From contig NZ_JACHMB010000001.1 in NCBI RefSeq assembly GCF_014204795.1, forward strand, positions 11,870,501 through 11,934,500: a stretch of DNA of 64,000 nucleotides, given 5' to 3'. The notes under the pieces were generated by a model. It was not told where the DNA came from. It worked only from the letters and a program-made list of their open reading frames with translations, and ran no database searches. How positions within the stretch are numbered: position 1 is the stretch's first letter; every line of letters starts with the position of its first letter. Of the stretch, positions 61,885 through 64,000 are shown one piece after another. A program made the position numbers and the translations under genes. The stretch is from Nonomuraea jabiensis. GTDB lineage: Bacteria > Actinomycetota > Actinomycetes > Streptosporangiales > Streptosporangiaceae.

Positions 61885-62508
61885 ATGAACCGTTCTCTGA
61901 TCAAGGTCGCCCTGTGGGACGTCCTGCCGCCGGTCGCCGCGTACTACGCCTTACGCGCCCTCGGCGTGAGCGAGCACTTCGCCCTGCTGGGCGCCTCCCT
62001 GACAGGCTTCGCGCGCACCGCCCACGTCGGGATCCGCGAACGCAGACTGGACGGCTTCGCCGCCTTCATGTGCCTGATCTTCGGCCTCGGGCTCGCACTC
62101 GCCTTCCTCACCGGCGACGAACGCTTCATGCTCGCCGTCAAGTCCGTCACCACCGGCGTGATGGCGGTCGTACTGGTGGCCACCTGTGTGGCGCGCCACC
62201 CGGCGGCGTACGGGATGGCCAAGCGCTTCGGCGCCGACGACGCGGCCACCGCGGCCCGTTGGGACGTGCTCTACCAGGCGGATCCGAAGTTCCGGCGCGT
62301 GTACATGGTCATGACGCTCACCTGGGCCGCCGCCCTGGTGACCGAGTCGGTCGTGCGGATCCCGCTGATCTACCTGCTCCCGGTGGACATCATGGCGGGC
62401 CTGTCGTCGGCCCTGCTGATCGGCACGCTGACGCTGGTGGCGATATGGAGCGCCTGGTACGGCCGCCGCGGCGAACAAGCCGCCACAGCCCACCATCAGG
62501 CCACGTGA
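61885..62508 (+). CDS. VC0807-like integral membrane protein
   Basis: 207 residues with about five membrane segments (KVALWDVLPPVAAYYALRAL; FAAFMCLIFGLGLALAFLTG; VKSVTTGVMAVVLVATC; two more near the end), resembling the VC0807 family of unknown transporters or channels. ATG 61885 has AAGGGAG upstream. Controlled by the divergent TetR repressor, a common arrangement for drug- or lipid-related membrane proteins. Substrate unknown. Confidence 0.75.
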   Translation: MNRSLIKVALWDVLPPVAAYYALRALGVSEHFALLGASLTGFARTAHVGIRERRLDGFAAFMCLIFGLGLALAFLTGDERFMLAVKSVTTGVMAVVLVATCVARHPAAYGMAKRFGADDAATAARWDVLYQADPKFRRVYMVMTLTWAAALVTESVVRIPLIYLLPVDIMAGLSSALLIGTLTLVAIWSAWYGRRGEQAATAHHQAT

Positions 62509-62537
62509 CCTCACCCTCCACCCGCCCACACGACCCG

Positions 62538-62820
62538 TCCTCGCGCCCGTTGACCCCCGCCTGCACCGACCCTTCCTCGCGCCCGTTGACCCCCGCCTGC
62601 ACCGACCCTTCCTCGCGCCCGTTGACCCCCCACCCGCACGGCCCTTCCTCGCGCCCGTTGACCCCCCACCCGCACGGCCCTTCCTCGCGCCCGTTGACCC
62701 CCGCCTGCACCGACCCTTCCTCGCGCCCGTTGACCCCCGCCTGCACCGACCCTTCCTCGCGCCCGTTGACCCCCCACCCGCACGGCCCTTCCTCGCGCCC
62801 GTTGACCTTCCACCCGCCCG
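62538..62820 (+). repeat. 36-bp tandem array
   Basis: Seven full 36-bp units and part of an eighth. Every unit starts TCCTCGCGCCCGTTGACC. Two forms occur: A continues CCCGCCTGCACCGACCCT and B continues CCCCACCCGCACGGCCCT. The order is A A B B A A B, then a diverged partial copy. The near-perfect copies imply recent expansion. There are no spacers, so it is not a CRISPR array. It starts 30 bp after the membrane-protein stop. No ribosome site or partner supports translation. Confidence 0.9.
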
Positions 62821-63145
62821 CACACCAACCTCCGCCCAGGCACACAGCCGTCCCCCGCTCGCACACCGTCCACGCAGGCACACAAGACTCCCCACCCGCC
62901 CGCACACTCCTCCGCATAGGCGCACAAGACTCCGGACCCGCCCGCATGCCACCTTCGCCCAGCGTGCACACGACCCTCCACCCGCCCGTACGCCACCCTC
63001 CGCCCAGGCACACGTGACCTTTCCGCCCAGGCGCACCAGGGGTCAGAAGGCATAGCGTCCCGAATCGACTTCGCCCGACCGCACAGGGTCAGCCCGGGAG
63101 GGCCCGGACGACATAGCGCCCAATCGCGCTTCCCTGGAGCACACC
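62821..63145. other. Gene-free stretch between two tandem arrays
   Basis: Loose repeats of CACCCGCCCGCAC, CGCCCAGGCACAC and AGGGGTCAGAAGGCATAGCG-type blocks, apparently older decayed copies of the flanking arrays. No gene seen. Confidence 0.5.
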
Positions 63146-63620
63146 GAGGGCCAGGAGGCGTCACGAGCGATTGCGAAAGCAAGCCCTTCCCAGTGCCACA
63201 CAGGCGTCGGAGGACATAGCACCTGACGACACTTCGCCCGACTGCGCAAAGGGCGGAATACGTCATGACCGGCTGCGCGACCAGAACCTTTCGCCCGGCC
63301 ACCCAAGCGTCGGAGGACAGGGGGTCCGAATTCACTTACCCAAACCACATAGAGGCCGGAAGACGTCACGACCAACTGCGCAAGCAGAACCCTCCATCCG
63401 GGCTGCACAAGCGTCGGAGGACAGGGCATCCGAGTTCACTACCCAAACTACAGAGGCCGGAAGACGTCACGACCAACCGCGCGAGGAGCATCCTTCGCCG
63501 GGACACTCAAGCGTCGGAGGGCACGCCATCTGAATGCACTTGCCCAACCCGTACAGGGGATTGAAAGGCGCCACGACCGGCAGCGCGAGCAGCGCCCTTT
63601 GCCTGGCCGTGCAGGGGGGA
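63146..63620 (+). repeat. Decayed ~103-bp tandem array
   Basis: Units begin GAGGCCGGAAGACGTCACGACC (variants) at about 63146, 63249, 63352, 63453 and 63556, and each contains GCGTCGGAGGACA about 60 bases in (63204, 63307, 63411, 63511). Period 100-104 bp, copies partly diverged. No conserved reading frame. Composition less GC-rich than the genes around. Confidence 0.8.
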
Positions 63621-63763
63621 GGGGTGTCGCGTCCGGCTGCGTGAGCCGTCGCGCGAACAAGTGTGAGGAGGGGCGCACATTCCCGTTAAGCGCCGGGTGC
63701 GAATATCGGCCACCCGGCTACGGAGATCGATTTACAGGGGTGGGAATGTGCGGCTGGGTGGGG

Positions 63764-63794
63764 TCCCGGGGCGCGCCGCGACGCGTCCCCGGGA
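63764..63794 (-). terminator. Strong GC hairpin after the His-rich gene
   Basis: TCCCGGGG-CGCG and CGCG-TCCCCGGGA (63764-63794, one bulged base) form a very stable stem 20 bp past the stop of the minus-strand gene. Probable terminator without a U-run. Confidence 0.55.
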
Positions 63795-63813
63795 GCCCGA
63801 ATCAGACTGTCCG

Positions 63814-64000
63814 TCAGTAGCGAGCGCCCCAAGGCCAGTAGTAGCCCCAGTCACCGTTCCAAGGCCACCAACCGTGGGCGGTGTCCCACTTGTAGGGCCA
63901 CTCCCAGTGGTGGTGGTGCTTGTGGCTGTCGTCGTCGTTGTCGTCGTGCCTCTTGCCGTGCTTCTTCTCGTGCCGGTCGTCGTCGTAGGAGTCGTACTTC
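63814..64000 (-). CDS. His/Asp/Trp-rich protein, C-terminal part (partial)
   Basis: The minus-strand frame enters from the right edge and ends at TGA 63814-63816. Visible residues: a charged stretch KKHGKRHDDNDDDSHKHHHH, then a Trp/Tyr/Gly-rich tail (WEWPYKWDTAHGWWPWNGDW, GYYWPWGARY). The His/Asp block could bind metal ions; the aromatic tail resembles small secreted wall-associated proteins. The N-terminus is outside the window, so no family is assigned. Confidence 0.6.
   Translation of the reverse strand, partial: KYDSYDDDRHEKKHGKRHDDNDDDSHKHHHHWEWPYKWDTAHGWWPWNGDWGYYWPWGARY

Noticed and set aside
62538..62820. CRISPR array (36-bp repeats)
   Set aside because: The 36-bp units follow each other with no spacers and no cas genes are near; it is a simple tandem array.

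Overview
The window is very GC-rich actinobacterial DNA. It has GTG and TTG starts, many leaderless promoters (TANNNT six to eight bases before the start codon), a tRNA-Gly/Cys/Val cluster, GlgC/GlgA, F420-type and CGNR proteins, and LacI-controlled sugar operons. Gene style and content suggest a filamentous actinomycete of the Streptosporangiaceae (Nonomuraea-like); this is inference, since no rRNA is present.

Layout. 1-8.1 kb: the 3' tail of a gene, dusB, a lone TnpB-like RuvC nuclease gene with hairpins upstream, an ACT-domain protein, three tRNAs with a shared terminator, and two overlapping ABC-F genes behind a possible 17-codon leader ORF. 8.2-15.8 kb is an accessory region: a truncated NTF2-like gene, a frameshifted IS110 transposase remnant, an HsdR-N-type nuclease-like protein, a lower-GC P-loop ATPase, a HATPase/ABM/XRE regulatory cluster around an AGTACT operator array, and the relic of an integrative element (truncated integrase, SpdB-like tail, tRNA 3' half). 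15.8-21.7 kb: an arabinoside-use locus (LacI regulator, GH51 arabinofuranosidase, binding protein and two permeases) tied together by shared TGTTA-N4-TAACA operators. 21.7-38.7 kb: mostly housekeeping or single genes (HEAT protein, sulfotransferase plus glycosyltransferase, D,D-carboxypeptidase, AlkB-like, VOC, two MFS transporters, CGNR, paired beta-propeller-like secreted proteins, GntR/MHS pair, SPFH, CbiX-like, GNAT).

38.7-45.2 kb is one giant TPR-CHAT gene whose CHAT domain appears to have lost both catalytic residues. 45.3-52.8 kb is a second LacI-controlled sugar operon (LacI, binding protein, two permeases, secreted glycoamylase-like enzyme, GH39 enzyme). 52.8-61.8 kb: F420-type reductase, a large S8 protease divergent from a TrmB/LuxR hybrid regulator, glgA and glgC (divergent, both apparently leaderless), and a TetR regulator divergent from a VC0807-like membrane protein. 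62.5-63.8 kb has no convincing gene. It consists largely of a 36-bp tandem array and a decayed array of about 103 bp. The window ends inside a His/Trp/Asp-rich protein gene.

Two themes recur. First, specific operator palindromes link each LacI regulator to the transport and hydrolase genes beside it. Second, short tandem duplications appear at many sites, both between genes and in-frame inside linkers (ABC-F, TPR-CHAT, TrmB/LuxR), including two genes whose 3' tails are duplicated beyond their stop codons.
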